A stretch of DNA of 64,000 nt. Source: Candidatus Endomicrobiellum mastotermitis. Its GTDB lineage: Bacteria; Elusimicrobiota; Endomicrobiia; Endomicrobiales; Endomicrobiaceae. The notes beneath the pieces were generated by a model, which saw only the letters and a program-made list of their open reading frames with translations, made no database searches and was not told where the DNA came from. The stretch spans positions 1 to 64,000 of the forward strand of contig JAISTT010000018.1 in assembly GCA_031272445.1 (NCBI GenBank). The letters are read 5' to 3'. Every line of letters starts with the position of its first letter. Position 1 is the stretch's first letter. Both the position numbers and the translations under genes were made by a program. Of the stretch, positions 20,309 through 31,530 are shown in pieces.

Positions 20309-21739
20309 ATGGAAAAATTGTTAAATGAGTTGTCTACGGAGTGTTGTCCAGCATATAGTTTGGATTCTGATATTGAAATTAATCCTCAAGTTCCAGAAAG
20401 TTTAAAGAGGAATTTGAGTCTAGACTTGCCAAATATTTCGGAAAATGATCTACTAAGGCATTTTACAAATCTTTCAAGAAAGAATTATGCTTTAAGCACA
20501 ACTTTTTATCCTCTTGGATCGTGCACAATGAAGTATAATCCTTTGGTAAATGAACGCATTGCAAAATTTGATAATTTTGCCAAACTGCATCCATATCAAG
20601 ATTCAAAAACTGTCCAGGGTGTTCTAGAAGTAATGTATAATCTTGAAAAGGATTTATGTGAAATTTCAGGAATGGATTGCTTTTCTCTTCAACAAGCGGC
20701 GGGAGCACATGGGGAATTTTCAAGTCTTTTAATTATTGCGAAATATTTTAAGTCAATAAAACAAAAAAGAGCTAAAATAATTGTGCCTGACTCTGCCCAT
20801 GGAACGAATCCCGCGTCTGCTGCACTTGCAGGTTTTGATATTGTTCCTCTTAAGTCGGAATCTGATGGTAGTATACTACCTGAGAAACTAAAAGAAATTT
20901 TAACTCCTGAGATTGCAGCAATTATGCTTACTGTTCCAAATACTCTGGGAACGTTTGAAAAAAATATACCAGAAATATCAAAAATAGTGCATGGAAACGG
21001 CAGTCTTTTATATTATGATGGTGCGAATTTAAATGCTGTTATGGGTGTTGTGAAACCTGGTGATATGGGATTTGACATTATGCATATAAATCTTCATAAA
21101 ACTTTTTCAACGCCTCACGGTGGCGGAGGGCCAGGCTCTGGTCCTATAGGAGTGAAAGCGTTTTTAGAGCCTTTCCTACCATTACCTAGAATAGAAAGTA
21201 AAGGAAATGAATTTATTTTAAATTATGAAAAACAAGAAAGTATAGGAAAACTTAAAGCGTTTTTTGGGAATTTCCCGGTGATATTGAAAGCGTATGTGTA
21301 CATAAAGTCGTTAGGTGCGAAAGGTCTGAAAAATGTTTCCGAACAGGCTGTTTTAAATGCTAATTATATGCTTTCAAGATTTAAGGATAAAATTAATGTA
21401 CCAGCTGGAGGCAGGTGTATGCACGAATTCGTTCTTGCACCTAAAAAATTATTTAAAAATGCTGTAAGAACTTTGGATGTTGCAAAGAGACTTTTGGACT
21501 ATGGCTATTATGCTCCTACTGTATACTTTCCTTTAATTGTTGAAGAAGCAATTATGATAGAACCTACAGAAACAGAGTCAAAAAAAACTTTAGATGCATT
21601 TGTTGATACTCTTATTAAAATAATCCTTGAAGAAGCATCATTAGAACCTCAGAAATTGAAGGATGCACCTGTTAACACATTTGTAGGAAGATTAAATGAG
21701 GTTGAAGCAGCTAGAAATCCAATTTTAAAGTGGAAGTAA
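20309..21739 (+). CDS. gcvPB: Glycine dehydrogenase (decarboxylating) subunit 2
   Basis: YPLGSCTMKYNP..., DIMHINLHKTFSTPHGGGGPGSGPIGV PLP-lysine motif. Confidence 0.96.
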   Translation: MEKLLNELSTECCPAYSLDSDIEINPQVPESLKRNLSLDLPNISENDLLRHFTNLSRKNYALSTTFYPLGSCTMKYNPLVNERIAKFDNFAKLHPYQDSKTVQGVLEVMYNLEKDLCEISGMDCFSLQQAAGAHGEFSSLLIIAKYFKSIKQKRAKIIVPDSAHGTNPASAALAGFDIVPLKSESDGSILPEKLKEILTPEIAAIMLTVPNTLGTFEKNIPEISKIVHGNGSLLYYDGANLNAVMGVVKPGDMGFDIMHINLHKTFSTPHGGGGPGSGPIGVKAFLEPFLPLPRIESKGNEFILNYEKQESIGKLKAFFGNFPVILKAYVYIKSLGAKGLKNVSEQAVLNANYMLSRFKDKINVPAGGRCMHEFVLAPKKLFKNAVRTLDVAKRLLDYGYYAPTVYFPLIVEEAIMIEPTETESKKTLDAFVDTLIKIILEEASLEPQKLKDAPVNTFVGRLNEVEAARNPILKWK

Positions 21740-21810
21740 AGAATTACATTTATATTTTTAATTTTTGATTTCGAGTGTGAAGTGAATGTAAATTTTAAAA
21801 TGAAGGAACT

Positions 21811-22302
21811 ATGAAGTACTTAGAATCTCAAAGTAGAGTATTAAGTAGAAAAGAGCTTCAGGTAAAAATTAGAAAGTTACAAAAAGATGGTAAAAAAGTA
21901 GTTTTTACAAATGGATGTTTTGATTTAATTCATACAGGTCATACGAGTCTTTTTAAAAGAGCGAAAAGTTTGGGTGATATTTTAGTGGTTGCTATAAATT
22001 CGGATAGCTCTTTGAGTTATATTAAAGGTTCTAAAAGACCTTTAATTGGTGAAAAAGATAGAGCAGAGTTAATTATTTCTTTAAGATTTGTAGATTATGT
22101 TGTTATATTTAATGAAGAAACGCCGAGAGAAATTTTAAGTGAATTGCGTCCTGATATTTTAGTAAAAGGTGGAGATTACGAATTATCTGAAATAATTGGG
22201 AAAGAATATGTAAAAGAAGTTTACAGGGTTCCCCTTTTAAAAGGGAAATCAACAACTAGCTTGATAGGATTAATATTAGACCGTTATGGCTCTAGAGGGT
22301 AA
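21811..22302 (+). CDS. rfaE2: D-glycero-beta-D-manno-heptose 1-phosphate adenylyltransferase (RfaE2 type)
   Basis: VVFTNGCFDLIHTGHTSLFKRAKSLGD...VKGGDYELSEIIGKEYV. Confidence 0.9.
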   Translation: MKYLESQSRVLSRKELQVKIRKLQKDGKKVVFTNGCFDLIHTGHTSLFKRAKSLGDILVVAINSDSSLSYIKGSKRPLIGEKDRAELIISLRFVDYVVIFNEETPREILSELRPDILVKGGDYELSEIIGKEYVKEVYRVPLLKGKSTTSLIGLILDRYGSRG

Positions 22303-22350
22303 AGTTTTTAGGCGGCAGAATGTGTTGTTGAGGTATCTACTAAAGTAAGT

Positions 22351-22848
22351 ATGGTTAAGGATTTTAATCTTAAAGCTAACGTTGGGAGATCAAAATGTGA
22401 TAAGCTAAGTATAAATAACAAACGCACTAACGCTATCTTTAGGCAAGAAAGTGTTTTTAGAATAATGGATGCAAATTTAAATCGTTGTCGTGAAGGTTTA
22501 AGAGTTGTTGAGGATAGTTTACGTTTTGTTTTAAATGATGGAACTCTTTATAAAAAGATTCGTAAAATTCGCCATGATGTTGATGGAGTTTTAAGAAATA
22601 TGTATAAGAATCTCATAAAGAAAAGAGATACTTTTGTGGATTTAGGCAGACAAATACCTGAAACTTCTAGGAGGAAGTTAACAGACCTGATGGTTGTAAA
22701 CTTTAAACGTGCGCAAGAGTCTTTAAGAGTTTTAGAAGAATATTCTAAAATTTTTGCTCCTGAGGTGTCTGCAGAGTTCAAAGAGCAAAGGTATGCGGTT
22801 TATGCTTTAGAAAAAGAAGTTTATTTGAAATATAAGATTACTTTTTAA
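22351..22848 (+). CDS. thiD2: Stand-alone ThiD2-like domain protein
   Basis: SVFRIMDANLNRCREGLRVVEDSLRFVLND...RAQESLRVLEEYSKI pattern of the ThiD2 family, adjacent to thiC; no ThiE barrel fused. Confidence 0.75.
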   Translation: MVKDFNLKANVGRSKCDKLSINNKRTNAIFRQESVFRIMDANLNRCREGLRVVEDSLRFVLNDGTLYKKIRKIRHDVDGVLRNMYKNLIKKRDTFVDLGRQIPETSRRKLTDLMVVNFKRAQESLRVLEEYSKIFAPEVSAEFKEQRYAVYALEKEVYLKYKITF

Positions 22849-22981
22849 TCTAATTAGAAAATAAATGAAAGTCTTTAAAATTTAATTGTTAGATTGAAAA
22901 AGTTAACTGTACTATGTAAAACCTTGTAGTAGAGATCAAAAGTATACAATAAATTATGGAGTATGTAGGAAGGGGTAGGTA

Positions 22982-24253
22982 ATGACATTAATGCAAGATG
23001 CTCAGAATAAAAAACCTAATGACTTAATAAGGAATGTTGCACAGTCAGAAAATTTAAGCGAAGAGTTTGTTAAAAACGGTGTTGCTTGTGGTACTATTGT
23101 CATACCTAAAAGCACAGCTAGAAAACTAAAAAAAATAGTGGCTGTTGGGAAAGGATTAAAGACTAAAATCAATGCTAACATTGGAACTTCGCCTGACCAT
23201 ATTAATGTTAAAGAAGAGCTTGCAAAACTTGATGTAGCAATTAAAACTGGTGCTGATGCTGTTATGGATTTATCCACTGGAGGGAATTTAACGGAAATAA
23301 GAAAAGAAATTCTAGAAGCTTCGCCAATACAAGTAGGCACAGTACCTATTTATGAGGCTGCTTGTAGAACGGTTGGGAAAGGTAAAAAAATATCTGAAAT
23401 TGATAGTGAATTGTTATTTGACGTTATAGAAGAACAGGTAGAACAAGGTGTAGATTTTATTACTGTTCATTGTGGCATTAATAAAGCAAACGTAGAAATA
23501 TTGAACCGACAAGGAAGGCTTGTAGGTGTTGTAAGTAGAGGAGGTTCTTTTTTAGTTAAATATATAAATGCGACCGGTAAAGAGAACCCGTTATTTGAAC
23601 AGTATGACAGGCTTTTAAAAATAGCAAAAAAGTATGATGTTACGTTAAGTCTAGGCGATGGTTTTAGACCAGGATCTATTTATGATTCATCTGATGGAGT
23701 ACAACTTGCTGAGCTATCGGTTTTAGGTGAGCTTGTCTTAAGAGCTAGAGAGGCTGGTGTTCAGTCCATTATAGAAGGTCCCGGTCATGTTCCGCTGGAT
23801 CAAATTGAGGCAAATGTAACTCTTGCAAATAGATTAGGTCACGAGGCTCCTCTTTATTTTTTAGGTCCATTAGTTACTGATATAGCTCCTGGATATGATC
23901 ATATAACTGCAGCAATAGGCAGTGCTTTGGCGGCATCATGCGGAGTTGATTTCATTTGCTGTGTTACGCCTGCAGAGCATTTAAGGCTTCCTAATGTTCA
24001 TGATGTTTATGAGGGTGTAATGTCAGCTAGAATCGCTGGACATGTTGCTGATATTGTTAAAGGTGTTAAAACTGCAAAAATACAAGATGCTGAAATGTCT
24101 AAATGGCGTAGAGCTAGAAATTGGGGAAAACAAAAAGAATTTTGCATAGATCCTATAAAATTTGAAAATGAAAGAAAAAGACTTATGCCGCAGTTAGAAG
24201 ATGTTTGTACGATGTGTGGAGAGTTTTGTGCTATGAAGGATAATAATAAATAA
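22982..24253 (+). CDS. thiC: Phosphomethylpyrimidine synthase
   Basis: GTSPDHINVKEELAKLDVAIKTGADAVMDLSTGG..., C-terminal radical-SAM CTMCGEFCAMK. Confidence 0.97.
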   Translation: MTLMQDAQNKKPNDLIRNVAQSENLSEEFVKNGVACGTIVIPKSTARKLKKIVAVGKGLKTKINANIGTSPDHINVKEELAKLDVAIKTGADAVMDLSTGGNLTEIRKEILEASPIQVGTVPIYEAACRTVGKGKKISEIDSELLFDVIEEQVEQGVDFITVHCGINKANVEILNRQGRLVGVVSRGGSFLVKYINATGKENPLFEQYDRLLKIAKKYDVTLSLGDGFRPGSIYDSSDGVQLAELSVLGELVLRAREAGVQSIIEGPGHVPLDQIEANVTLANRLGHEAPLYFLGPLVTDIAPGYDHITAAIGSALAASCGVDFICCVTPAEHLRLPNVHDVYEGVMSARIAGHVADIVKGVKTAKIQDAEMSKWRRARNWGKQKEFCIDPIKFENERKRLMPQLEDVCTMCGEFCAMKDNNK

Positions 24254-24379
24254 GTCCCTAAAAGGCTATTAGTACAAATATGAAAATTGGGATTTAATAA
24301 TTATTTAGTAATATAAATATTATCGTATAATGGTTAAAGATATAAATTTGGCAGTGTAATAGTAGTTTCTAGAAAGATA

Positions 24380-24832
24380 TTACGTATGAATTGAGTTGTT
24401 TTTTTCCTTTTTTAAAAAAGATATATAGTCGTGGAATGTCACTATTTTTTTTGTTTTACCAAGCCATACAAAAGCGGCTAAATCTTTCTGGAACTTAACT
24501 TTTATGTGGTTCCCAAAACGAGTGCCGTTTGTATGCCATGCAGAGCCGATAATATTCTTATACTTTTTCCCTTTTTTTGTGGCTACAGTATCTTTTTTGT
24601 GAAGTATTAATTTGTCTCCGTATATTCTTAATTGTTGTTTTACTATTTTCTCTGCTTCTTTAGATTCAGGTATAATTTTTAAAAAGTTAATATGTAATAC
24701 TGCCGCCATTTTAGGGGAGTTCTCATGAAACTCTACAACATAATCAATTTTTTCGACAAAATCTTTTACACAAACGGCATTTATTGGAAAAATTATCATA
24801 ATTATTAATGCGAAAATCTCTTTTCTCATCAT
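24380..24832 (-). CDS. Hypothetical secreted protein
   Basis: 150 aa with N-terminal signal peptide, RBS-like AGGTTTT upstream. Confidence 0.5.
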   Translation of the reverse strand: MMRKEIFALIIMIIFPINAVCVKDFVEKIDYVVEFHENSPKMAAVLHINFLKIIPESKEAEKIVKQQLRIYGDKLILHKKDTVATKKGKKYKNIIGSAWHTNGTRFGNHIKVKFQKDLAAFVWLGKTKKIVTFHDYISFLKKEKNNSIHT

Positions 24833-25134
24833 AAAACCTCTTTTTAATTATGGATTTGTATTTATAATATATTATAGTATAATTATATGCATGCTTAAAA
24901 ATAATGTAAGATAAACTTTCGGTATCGTGTATTATAAAACTTAATTATGAAAAAATATTTTTTAAATGTAAATAAGTATGTATGAGTATTAATTTGAGCA
25001 AGAATAAAGAGTAAGGTAAAAATAATATTTATGCAGTGTAATAAAGTTATTTATTGATGAGAATAACATAGCAGAAAATAGAACTAATCTCAACCACATG
25101 TTACTCTCTGAAAAATTTATCTTAAGTGGTAATT

Positions 25135-25662
25135 ATGGGTATTGTAAAGACTCCAGCAAAAGCAAAGTTATTTTGTGGTATAATTTATTTTGATGAGGAA
25201 GTAAAATTAAAGTCTTTTGTAGTGCTTAAAAAGAGATTAGGTAAAATTGATTTAACAAGTAATGTTATAACTTTTGATTTTTCAAGTTATTATAATACTG
25301 AAATGGGTAAGAGTCTAAAACGTTTTTGGATTTCCTTTGAAAAATTAATTTCCGTAGATATGCTTGCCGAAATAAAAGTTTTTACGAATTTTATTGAAAA
25401 CAGTTTTGCCTTAGATGGTAAAAGACGAATAAATATTGATCCAGGGTATGTAAACTTGGCTAATATTGTTCTTGCCACAACAAAAAATTATAGCCACAGA
25501 ATTTATGTTTCTTGCGGAATATACGCTGAAGTTACAATGATGTATAGGAAAGGAGGATTTACTAGATTTCCATGGACATATCCTGACTATTTATCTGAAA
25601 CTGCTAGGGAATTCTTTTTAAAAGTACGGTCATGTCTTATGAAACAACTAAAGGAGAATTAA
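25135..25662 (+). CDS. DUF4416-like protein
   Basis: MGIVKTPAKAKLFCGIIYF...NIDPGYVNLANIVLATTKNYSHRIYVSCGIYAEVT..., characteristic DUF4416 pattern. Confidence 0.75.
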   Translation: MGIVKTPAKAKLFCGIIYFDEEVKLKSFVVLKKRLGKIDLTSNVITFDFSSYYNTEMGKSLKRFWISFEKLISVDMLAEIKVFTNFIENSFALDGKRRINIDPGYVNLANIVLATTKNYSHRIYVSCGIYAEVTMMYRKGGFTRFPWTYPDYLSETAREFFLKVRSCLMKQLKEN

Positions 25663-25769
25663 TATGTTTTTGATTATAAAATTATGTCTTGAAATTGTAA
25701 TTGTTAAAAATTCTTGATTTTTGTAGAATCTTAGGGATCAATTTAATTCTAATAGTTAGAGGATGATTT

Positions 25770-26060
25770 ATGCTGAGAGAAGAACTTGAAACTATTGCTT
25801 TTCTAGCAAAAATAGAGATTAAGGAAAACGAAAAAGAAAAATATCTTAAGGATGTAGGTAAAATAGTTGATTATATAGAATTTTTACAAGATCCGGATAC
25901 AACTAACTTAAAACCAACAACTCACGTTACAGGACTTAGAAATGTCTGGAGAGAAGATGTTGTAAAAGCGTGTCCAAAAGAAATTATTGACATGATGCTG
26001 GATTCTTCACCCGAGAAAGAAGAGAGTTTTTATAAGGTTAAGAAGGTTATATCTGATTAA
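25770..26060 (+). CDS. gatC: Asp/Glu-tRNA amidotransferase subunit C
   Basis: IAFLAKIEIKENEKEKYLKDVGKIVDYIEFLQDPDT...LRNVWREDVV. Confidence 0.93.
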   Translation: MLREELETIAFLAKIEIKENEKEKYLKDVGKIVDYIEFLQDPDTTNLKPTTHVTGLRNVWREDVVKACPKEIIDMMLDSSPEKEESFYKVKKVISD

Positions 26061-26111
26061 AGAGTGATTGTCATACTGAGTAGCAAACTAAAATCTGAAT
26101 AGGTTTTAATT

Positions 26112-27104
26112 ATGATAAAAGCAATTTATTTAATGAATGGTTCAGTTACCACAGATTATGGAGCTTTGAATGTTTTAGAGAGTTATAAGAAAAAACCAGA
26201 TATTATGTGGGTTGACATTCATTTGGAAAATCATGAGTTGAGTCATGAAGAGATGTTGCTACTTTCGGGATCGTTTAGGTTTCATGAGATGTCAATTGAG
26301 GACTGTCTTTTTCCACAGTATTATCCTAAAGTAGAAGCTTTTGAAAATTATGTCTTTGGGGCTGTGCATGGCATACAGCTAAAGCCGCACTATTTTCAGG
26401 AGTTTGAAGACAGCATTTATGAGTTGAATATCTTTATAGGTAAAAATTTTTTAGTAACTGTACATACTGAAGAACTTTTTTTTCTTGAAACTATTTTTGA
26501 AAAAGTGAGAACTAAACATCAGGTTGAAATGAAGAGCTTGGAGAATTTGCTTTATAATATTTTTGATAAAGTTGTTTCTAGTTATGAACTTACGTTAGAG
26601 AAAATTGATGATAAAATTGAAGATTTAGAAGATGATATTCTTGCGGATCCTGAAAATGAAGATATGGAAAAAATTCTTGATACTAAAAAGGTTATTTTTG
26701 CAATAAAAAAAGTAGCTGAATCTCAACAAGCAGCTTATTTTTACTTTACAAGAGCAAATGATGATTTAATTTCAAAAGAGTATTTGGTGTATTTTCGTGA
26801 TATTTATACGCATTGTGCGAGAATAAACCAATCTATAGTTGTGAGAAATCAGATGGTTGTAAGTTTGCTTGAAGTTTATATGTCTAGCGTTACGGTTAAG
26901 CTTACTGAAGTTATGAAATTTTTAACAGTGATAGCTACAATTCTAATGCCAGTCCTTGTTGTATCCGGTTACTATGGAATGAATTTATCATTTCCAGAAT
27001 ATTGTGTTTTGGGAGATGAGACAGTGTGGTTTTTTGCAGTGGGTTTGATGCTGATTTTCATAATTATTATGCTTGTGTATTTTAAGAAAAAAAAATGGTT
27101 TTAA
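26112..27104 (+). CDS. corA: CorA-family Mg2+/Co2+ transporter
   Basis: 330 aa, C-terminal two TM with VSGYYGMNL (GMN motif). Confidence 0.93.
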   Translation: MIKAIYLMNGSVTTDYGALNVLESYKKKPDIMWVDIHLENHELSHEEMLLLSGSFRFHEMSIEDCLFPQYYPKVEAFENYVFGAVHGIQLKPHYFQEFEDSIYELNIFIGKNFLVTVHTEELFFLETIFEKVRTKHQVEMKSLENLLYNIFDKVVSSYELTLEKIDDKIEDLEDDILADPENEDMEKILDTKKVIFAIKKVAESQQAAYFYFTRANDDLISKEYLVYFRDIYTHCARINQSIVVRNQMVVSLLEVYMSSVTVKLTEVMKFLTVIATILMPVLVVSGYYGMNLSFPEYCVLGDETVWFFAVGLMLIFIIIMLVYFKKKKWF

Positions 27105-27105
27105 T

Positions 27106-28566
27106 ATGGATGAAATTTTAAAATTTAAAGCTAATGATCTGCGTGCGAAAATTTGTTCAGGAGAAGTGAAAAGCTTAGATATTATTAAATCCTGCGTAAC
27201 TCGCATTAAAAGAACTGATTTAAAAATAGGAGCGTTTCTCAAATTAAATGAGGCAAAATCATTAGAGCAAGCTACATATTCGGACAAGAAAATAAAAAAC
27301 GATGAGAGAAGCGGTTTTTTGGAAGGTATTCCTATTGCTATAAAAGATAATATCATGATAAAGGGTGAAAGTATGACCTCCGCTTCAAAATATCTTGAGA
27401 ATTATGTTTCCCCTTACGATGCTACTGTTATAGAAAAACTTAAGAAATCAGGCGCAATTTTTTTAGGTAGGACAAATATGGACGAGTTTGCAATGGGTGG
27501 TTCCACAGAAACATCCGCTTATCAAAAAACAGCAAATCCCTGGAATATTAAATACATTCCGGGTGGCTCGTCTGGGGGTAGTGCTGCAGCTGTTAGTGCG
27601 GGTATGGTACCTTTTGCATTAGGTTCTGATACAGGTGGTTCTGTAAGGCAGCCTGCGAGTTTTTGTGGGATAGTGGGATATAAACCTTCTTACGGATTGA
27701 TAAGTAGATATGGTGTGTGTGCTTTAGCGTCTTCTTTTGATCAGATAGGGATACTTTCAAGGAGTGTAAAGGATAGTGCGTTACTTGCTAGTGCTATAGT
27801 AGGTAAAGATTATAGGGATCCTGTTTGTGAGCCTAAAGATTGGATTGATTTTGTTAGTTATATTGATAATGATATTGAGAAGCTAAAAGCTATAAAAATA
27901 GGTGTGCCTAAACAGTTATTTAACTATAAAATAGATGCTGAAATATTAGAAAATTTTGATAAAGCTGTAAATAAACTTAAATTTTCAGGCGCAGAAATAA
28001 TAGAAATTGATATTCAAGCTTATAAATATGTTCCGGCTTTGTATAAGGTTATCATGTGTGCTGAAGTTTCTGCAAATATTGCGACTTTTGATGGAATTCG
28101 TTATGGATATAGATCTCGAAACGCCAGAAATTTAGATGATGAGTATACTAAATCTCGAACAGAGTCGCTTGGTTATGAAGTTAAAAAAAGAATACTGTTT
28201 GGAACTTACGTTTTAAGTGCGAAAAATTACTATAGATGTTATCATCAAGCTCAAAAAGTGAGAACTCTGCTTATAAATCAAATAACGGATGCTTACAAAA
28301 GGTGTGACTTTATATTTTCTCCTACAACTTTACAAATGCCCGTAGAGTTTGGCGAAGTTCTTCAAGAAGAATGTGATATTTTCCTTATAGCTGCAAATCT
28401 TGCTGGACTTCCTGGAATTACTGTTCCATTTGGTTTTACAAATTCTGGTATGCCAGTAGGCATGCATTTTATGGGATCAAGATTTTCTGATGTAAGACTT
28501 TTTCAAATTGCTAGTGCTTTTGAGAAAATTTCTGGTTTTGATGTAAATAAGTATCCAGAGCTATAG
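27106..28566 (+). CDS. gatA: Asp/Glu-tRNA amidotransferase subunit A
   Basis: GSSGGSAAAVSAGMVPFALGSDTGGSVRQPASFCG amidase signature; ATG 27106. Confidence 0.96.
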   Translation: MDEILKFKANDLRAKICSGEVKSLDIIKSCVTRIKRTDLKIGAFLKLNEAKSLEQATYSDKKIKNDERSGFLEGIPIAIKDNIMIKGESMTSASKYLENYVSPYDATVIEKLKKSGAIFLGRTNMDEFAMGGSTETSAYQKTANPWNIKYIPGGSSGGSAAAVSAGMVPFALGSDTGGSVRQPASFCGIVGYKPSYGLISRYGVCALASSFDQIGILSRSVKDSALLASAIVGKDYRDPVCEPKDWIDFVSYIDNDIEKLKAIKIGVPKQLFNYKIDAEILENFDKAVNKLKFSGAEIIEIDIQAYKYVPALYKVIMCAEVSANIATFDGIRYGYRSRNARNLDDEYTKSRTESLGYEVKKRILFGTYVLSAKNYYRCYHQAQKVRTLLINQITDAYKRCDFIFSPTTLQMPVEFGEVLQEECDIFLIAANLAGLPGITVPFGFTNSGMPVGMHFMGSRFSDVRLFQIASAFEKISGFDVNKYPEL

Positions 28567-28649
28567 GTATAATTTACTTTTTTTTGCTTGATGCTTGTTT
28601 CAACTTCTAAGAAAAGAAGTTTAGATGATCTTTTTTACAAAGGTATTGA

Positions 28650-30104
28650 ATGATTAATTATGAATTTATTATTGGACTTGAAGTTCATATGCAGATTAAT
28701 ACAAAATCAAAGGTTTTCTGCGAGTGTTCTACGCAATTTGGTTCAGAGCCGAACTCAAATACGTGCGTAATTTGTACATCTCAGCCGGGGACGATCCCAA
28801 TATTAAATAAGAAGGCTGTTGAGGCTGTAATTAAGACAGGTCTTGCTCTAAACTTCAATATAAACAAAGAAAGTACTTTTGCTAGAAAACAGTATTTTTA
28901 TCCTGACTCTCCTAAAAATTATCAAATAACTCAGGCTAATCCGCCTTTGTGCTCAAAAGGAAAACTCTCGATTGTCGTCGAAGGGAAAGAAAAAGTCATA
29001 AATATAACGAGAATTCATCTTGAAGAAGATGCAGGAAAACTTGTGCATGAAATAGGTAGCAGAAAACTTGATTACTCCCTTATAGATTTAAACAGAGCTG
29101 GTGTTGGTTTAATGGAACTTGTTACTGAGCCTGAGATTAGTTCACCAGAAGAGGCTTTTGAATTTTTAAGCGAACTTAAAAGTATTGTTGAATATTTAGG
29201 GACTTCAGAATGCAATATGGAAGAAGGAAAAATGCGCTGTGATGTTAATGTGAGCATACGTCCTATTGAGCAGAAAGAGTATGGAATAAGAGTTGAAATT
29301 AAAAACATAAATTCTTTGTCTGGTGTAAGAGATGCGATAGCTTATGAAATTGAGAGACAAAAGGAAGTTCTCGATTCAGGTGGCAAACTTATACAGGAGA
29401 CGAGGTTATGGAAAGCGGAAGAAAAGATGACGAAATCAATGCGTTCCAAAGAGGGGGCTTTAGATTATAGATATTTTCCTGAGCCGGATCTGGTCCCTTT
29501 TGAATTATCAGATTCTTTTATTGAAGGATTACGCAAAGAAATCCCAGAGTTGCCTAAGGCAAGAAGAACAAGATTTATAAAAGATTATGGTTTAACGGAA
29601 TATGCCGCAAGTTATTTGACTTCTACAAAAGCAATCGCCGACTATTATGAAAAGGCGTTGGATTACTTAGAAGATAAAAAAGTTTCGTCTCAGTTACTTG
29701 CGAATTGGATTTCTACGGAATTGAATGCAAAATTTAACACTTCAAAGTTATCTATTTTAGAATCTCCAGTTTCTTGCCAAAATTTAGCTAAATTAGTTTC
29801 TCTTATTTTGAACGGGACTATTTCAGGAAAAATCGCGAAAACTGTTTTTGACGAAATGTTTAAGAATTCATCTTCTCCTGAAAAAATAATAAAAGAAAAG
29901 GAACTCGCACAAATTTCTGATGAAGTGATTATTGTAAAAATTTGTGAAGAAGCTATTTTTGAAAGTAGTAAAGCTGTTGCAGAATTTAAATCAGGCAAAG
30001 AAAAGGCGATTGGAGCTATTATCGGTCTTGTAATGAAGAAATCCAAAGGTCAAGCAAATCCTCAACTTGTCAATAAAATCCTGATAGAAAAACTTAAAAA
30101 GTAA
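28650..30104 (+). CDS. gatB: Asp/Glu-tRNA amidotransferase subunit B
   Basis: [22 protein letters not shown]...YFPEPDLVP. Confidence 0.96.
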   Translation: MINYEFIIGLEVHMQINTKSKVFCECSTQFGSEPNSNTCVICTSQPGTIPILNKKAVEAVIKTGLALNFNINKESTFARKQYFYPDSPKNYQITQANPPLCSKGKLSIVVEGKEKVINITRIHLEEDAGKLVHEIGSRKLDYSLIDLNRAGVGLMELVTEPEISSPEEAFEFLSELKSIVEYLGTSECNMEEGKMRCDVNVSIRPIEQKEYGIRVEIKNINSLSGVRDAIAYEIERQKEVLDSGGKLIQETRLWKAEEKMTKSMRSKEGALDYRYFPEPDLVPFELSDSFIEGLRKEIPELPKARRTRFIKDYGLTEYAASYLTSTKAIADYYEKALDYLEDKKVSSQLLANWISTELNAKFNTSKLSILESPVSCQNLAKLVSLILNGTISGKIAKTVFDEMFKNSSSPEKIIKEKELAQISDEVIIVKICEEAIFESSKAVAEFKSGKEKAIGAIIGLVMKKSKGQANPQLVNKILIEKLKK

Positions 30105-30113
30105 TTTTATAAG

Positions 30114-30155
30114 TTTCATAAACAAATCAATGTTTGAAGTTTATGAAAATTTTTA
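30114..30155 (+). terminator. Putative intrinsic terminator after gatB
   Basis: TTTCATAAAC / GTTTATGAAA 10-bp arms followed by ATTTTT. Confidence 0.6.
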
Positions 30156-31089
30156 AAGTACAATCTGTGTGTTAAACTGTTGAGAGAAAAGCGTATTTTC
30201 CTCATGTGGAAAATTTTTGTTATTTTTATCTTTAATGTTAATAGCAAGTTTAGATTTGTACGCTGTTGCTGAAAAAAAATAAATAAACAAATAGTTGAAA
30301 CTAAAACTTAAAAAAAATAATCCTAATATTGTTATTGTAGAATTAAAATTAGATAATGTTAAAAAGGAATATATAATAAAGCTTTAAGTGTATTTTTCAC
30401 AAAGGTAGAATTTTTAGTCGCTACTTAAGAAATTGGTCAAATAAGATAATGTATAGTAGATATAGTTTTTTTATGTGGATTATTGTTGGGGATGACATTG
30501 TACAATAAAGTATATGGTGAGTACAAGAAAGATATATAAATCTCATGTTTGAATACGAGAATATGAAGTTGCTATACAAAATAAAAAAGAAGCAAATAAG
30601 ATATAATAAGATTAGAATGTAACTTTGTTTTATCGAGATCGCAGCTTTAAAAATATCAGAAGTTGATATTAATAAATATAGTTTTATTTTCCGCAGAATA
30701 TATATTATATTATAAAAATTGCCAAGAGAAGAGTTATTGTGATATTACAACTACAATGCCAGAATTTTTTAATCTCTCAATACGACTTTGACATGGTGTG
30801 TAAAAGCACGGCAAGCAAAAATTAAAAGGAAAGGTTCCCTTCATTTATTCTTTCTACTTCTACATCTAAAAAGAGTTTACTGATAGATATGACAAAAATT
30901 TAGATATATCATTAGACCGTATATATTTTTCTGGTAGACTACTAAGTTCGATAGAAAATTGCTTATAAAAATTTAAAAAATGCAAGAGATCTAAACAGAC
31001 TGTTAGCTCTAAATATGAAATTTTAGTTATTACAAAGATTTAATAATTTATGTTAATATGAGAGTGAGGTTGGCTTAAAATATATTAAA

Positions 31090-31370
31090 ATTGGGTAGTA
31101 TGGAGTTAGTATCTAATAATAAGATAAATGTGTTTAGGCCTGTGGGAATGTGACTGTAACAATTCTTGTAAGATATAAGAGTATTTGTCAATATATGTTA
31201 GTTTTATTTTGATGAAGAGCAAAAAAATTAGTTGTTGTAAAAAGATGGGTTTAAGAAAACATGTATTTGTTATGAGAGAAGTTAGAATGGACTAACTGAT
31301 GGTATGTTTGCTGAGATACTTTCAGATTTAAATGTTAGAGGATTAGTTGTTCTATTTAAATCAAGAGTAA
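31090..31370 (+). pseudogene. MacA/HlyD-type membrane fusion protein relic
   Basis: Frameshifted blocks VSNNKINVFRPVGM (cf. VPNxALRFRPPG) and GLTDGMFAEILSDLNVRGLVVL (cf. GLNDGxxxEIxSGLNxGDxVV). Confidence 0.55.
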
Positions 31371-31530
31371 GTTGGAATCGTGAAATTTGAATAGTTTACA
31401 AAAAAATTATGCTTTGTTTGTTAGGTTATTGTGTGATGAAAAATCAGGCAGGAGTTCATTCTGAATTTTGCAGTCATTTTTTTGTTATAGAATTAAATGT
31501 AAGGTTAATATAAGACAATGAAAGGCAGTT

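Noticed and set aside
22849-22981. TPP riboswitch before thiC
   Set aside because: Conserved CTGAGA core not present; no convincing structure by eye
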